Positions 5,500-5,514 of a stretch of DNA of 5,514 nt are shown piece by piece. Source of the DNA: Candidatus Omnitrophota bacterium. Its GTDB lineage: Bacteria > Omnitrophota > Gorgyraeia > JABMRN01. The DNA lies in the NCBI GenBank assembly GCA_013202515.1, contig JABMRN010000216.1, positions 1 through 5,514 on the forward strand, read 5' to 3'. The notes below the pieces were generated by a model. That model worked only from the letters and a program-made list of their open reading frames with translations. It made no database searches and was not told where the DNA came from. The position numbers and the translations under genes were made by a program. Position 1 is the first letter of the stretch. Every line of letters begins with the position of its first letter.

Positions 5500-5514
5500 A
5501 ACGCAAAATTAATC

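Noticed and set aside
1..5514. A defence system, phage, CRISPR array or insertion sequence.
   Set aside because: All coding space is accounted for by housekeeping genes. No transposase, integrase, spaced short repeats or toxin-antitoxin pair was found.

Overview
The window is a compact bacterial segment of moderately low GC in which every gene I can support lies on the minus strand, so transcription runs from high to low coordinates. It joins two blocks. The first is an RNA-metabolism block: tRNA-Val, a coiled-coil C4 zinc-ribbon protein, RNase HI and the RNase P RNA. The second is the start of a division and cell-wall (dcw) cluster: mraZ, a small unknown ORF, rsmH, an ftsL-like gene and ftsI. 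The organism makes peptidoglycan and has a type A-like RNase P RNA. Three of the six protein starts (besides mraZ) are non-ATG: GTG for rsmH and ftsI, TTG for rnhA. I cannot name the phylum. An uncultivated lineage such as Omnitrophota would fit the layout, but this is only a guess.

Layout from right to left. The right edge (5349-5514) is an intergenic region with two divergent extended -10 promoters. Between them is a perfect 24-bp-arm inverted repeat. The leftward promoter serves tRNA-Val(CAC) at 5273-5348; the rightward one points to a gene outside the window. After the tRNA come the zinc-ribbon gene (4493-5212), rnhA (4078-4488, 4 nt gap) and rnpB (about 3721-4073), whose 5' end lies only 4 nt after the rnhA stop. 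No clear terminator separates these four genes, so they may be co-transcribed. That would place the RNase P RNA downstream of one of its own tRNA substrates.

A 145-nt spacer follows, and then a strong promoter (TTGACA, 17 nt, TATATT) for mraZ. Three TGGRR direct repeats at an exact 10-nt period sit between this promoter and the mraZ start. This is the expected form of a MraZ autoregulatory operator, and the last repeat overlaps the mraZ Shine-Dalgarno. mraZ, a 63-aa unknown ORF, rsmH and ftsL follow with gaps of 15 and 6 nt and then an ATGA overlap. After ftsL comes an untidy 80-nt gap before ftsI, which runs off the left edge just past its KTG motif.

Most of the content is ordinary housekeeping. 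The points that deserve a second look are the nested palindrome between the divergent promoters, the rnhA-rnpB junction, the small ORF inserted between mraZ and rsmH, and the odd ftsL-ftsI junction with an in-frame open stretch beyond the ftsL stop. I found no CRISPR array, insertion sequence, defence system or phage gene.
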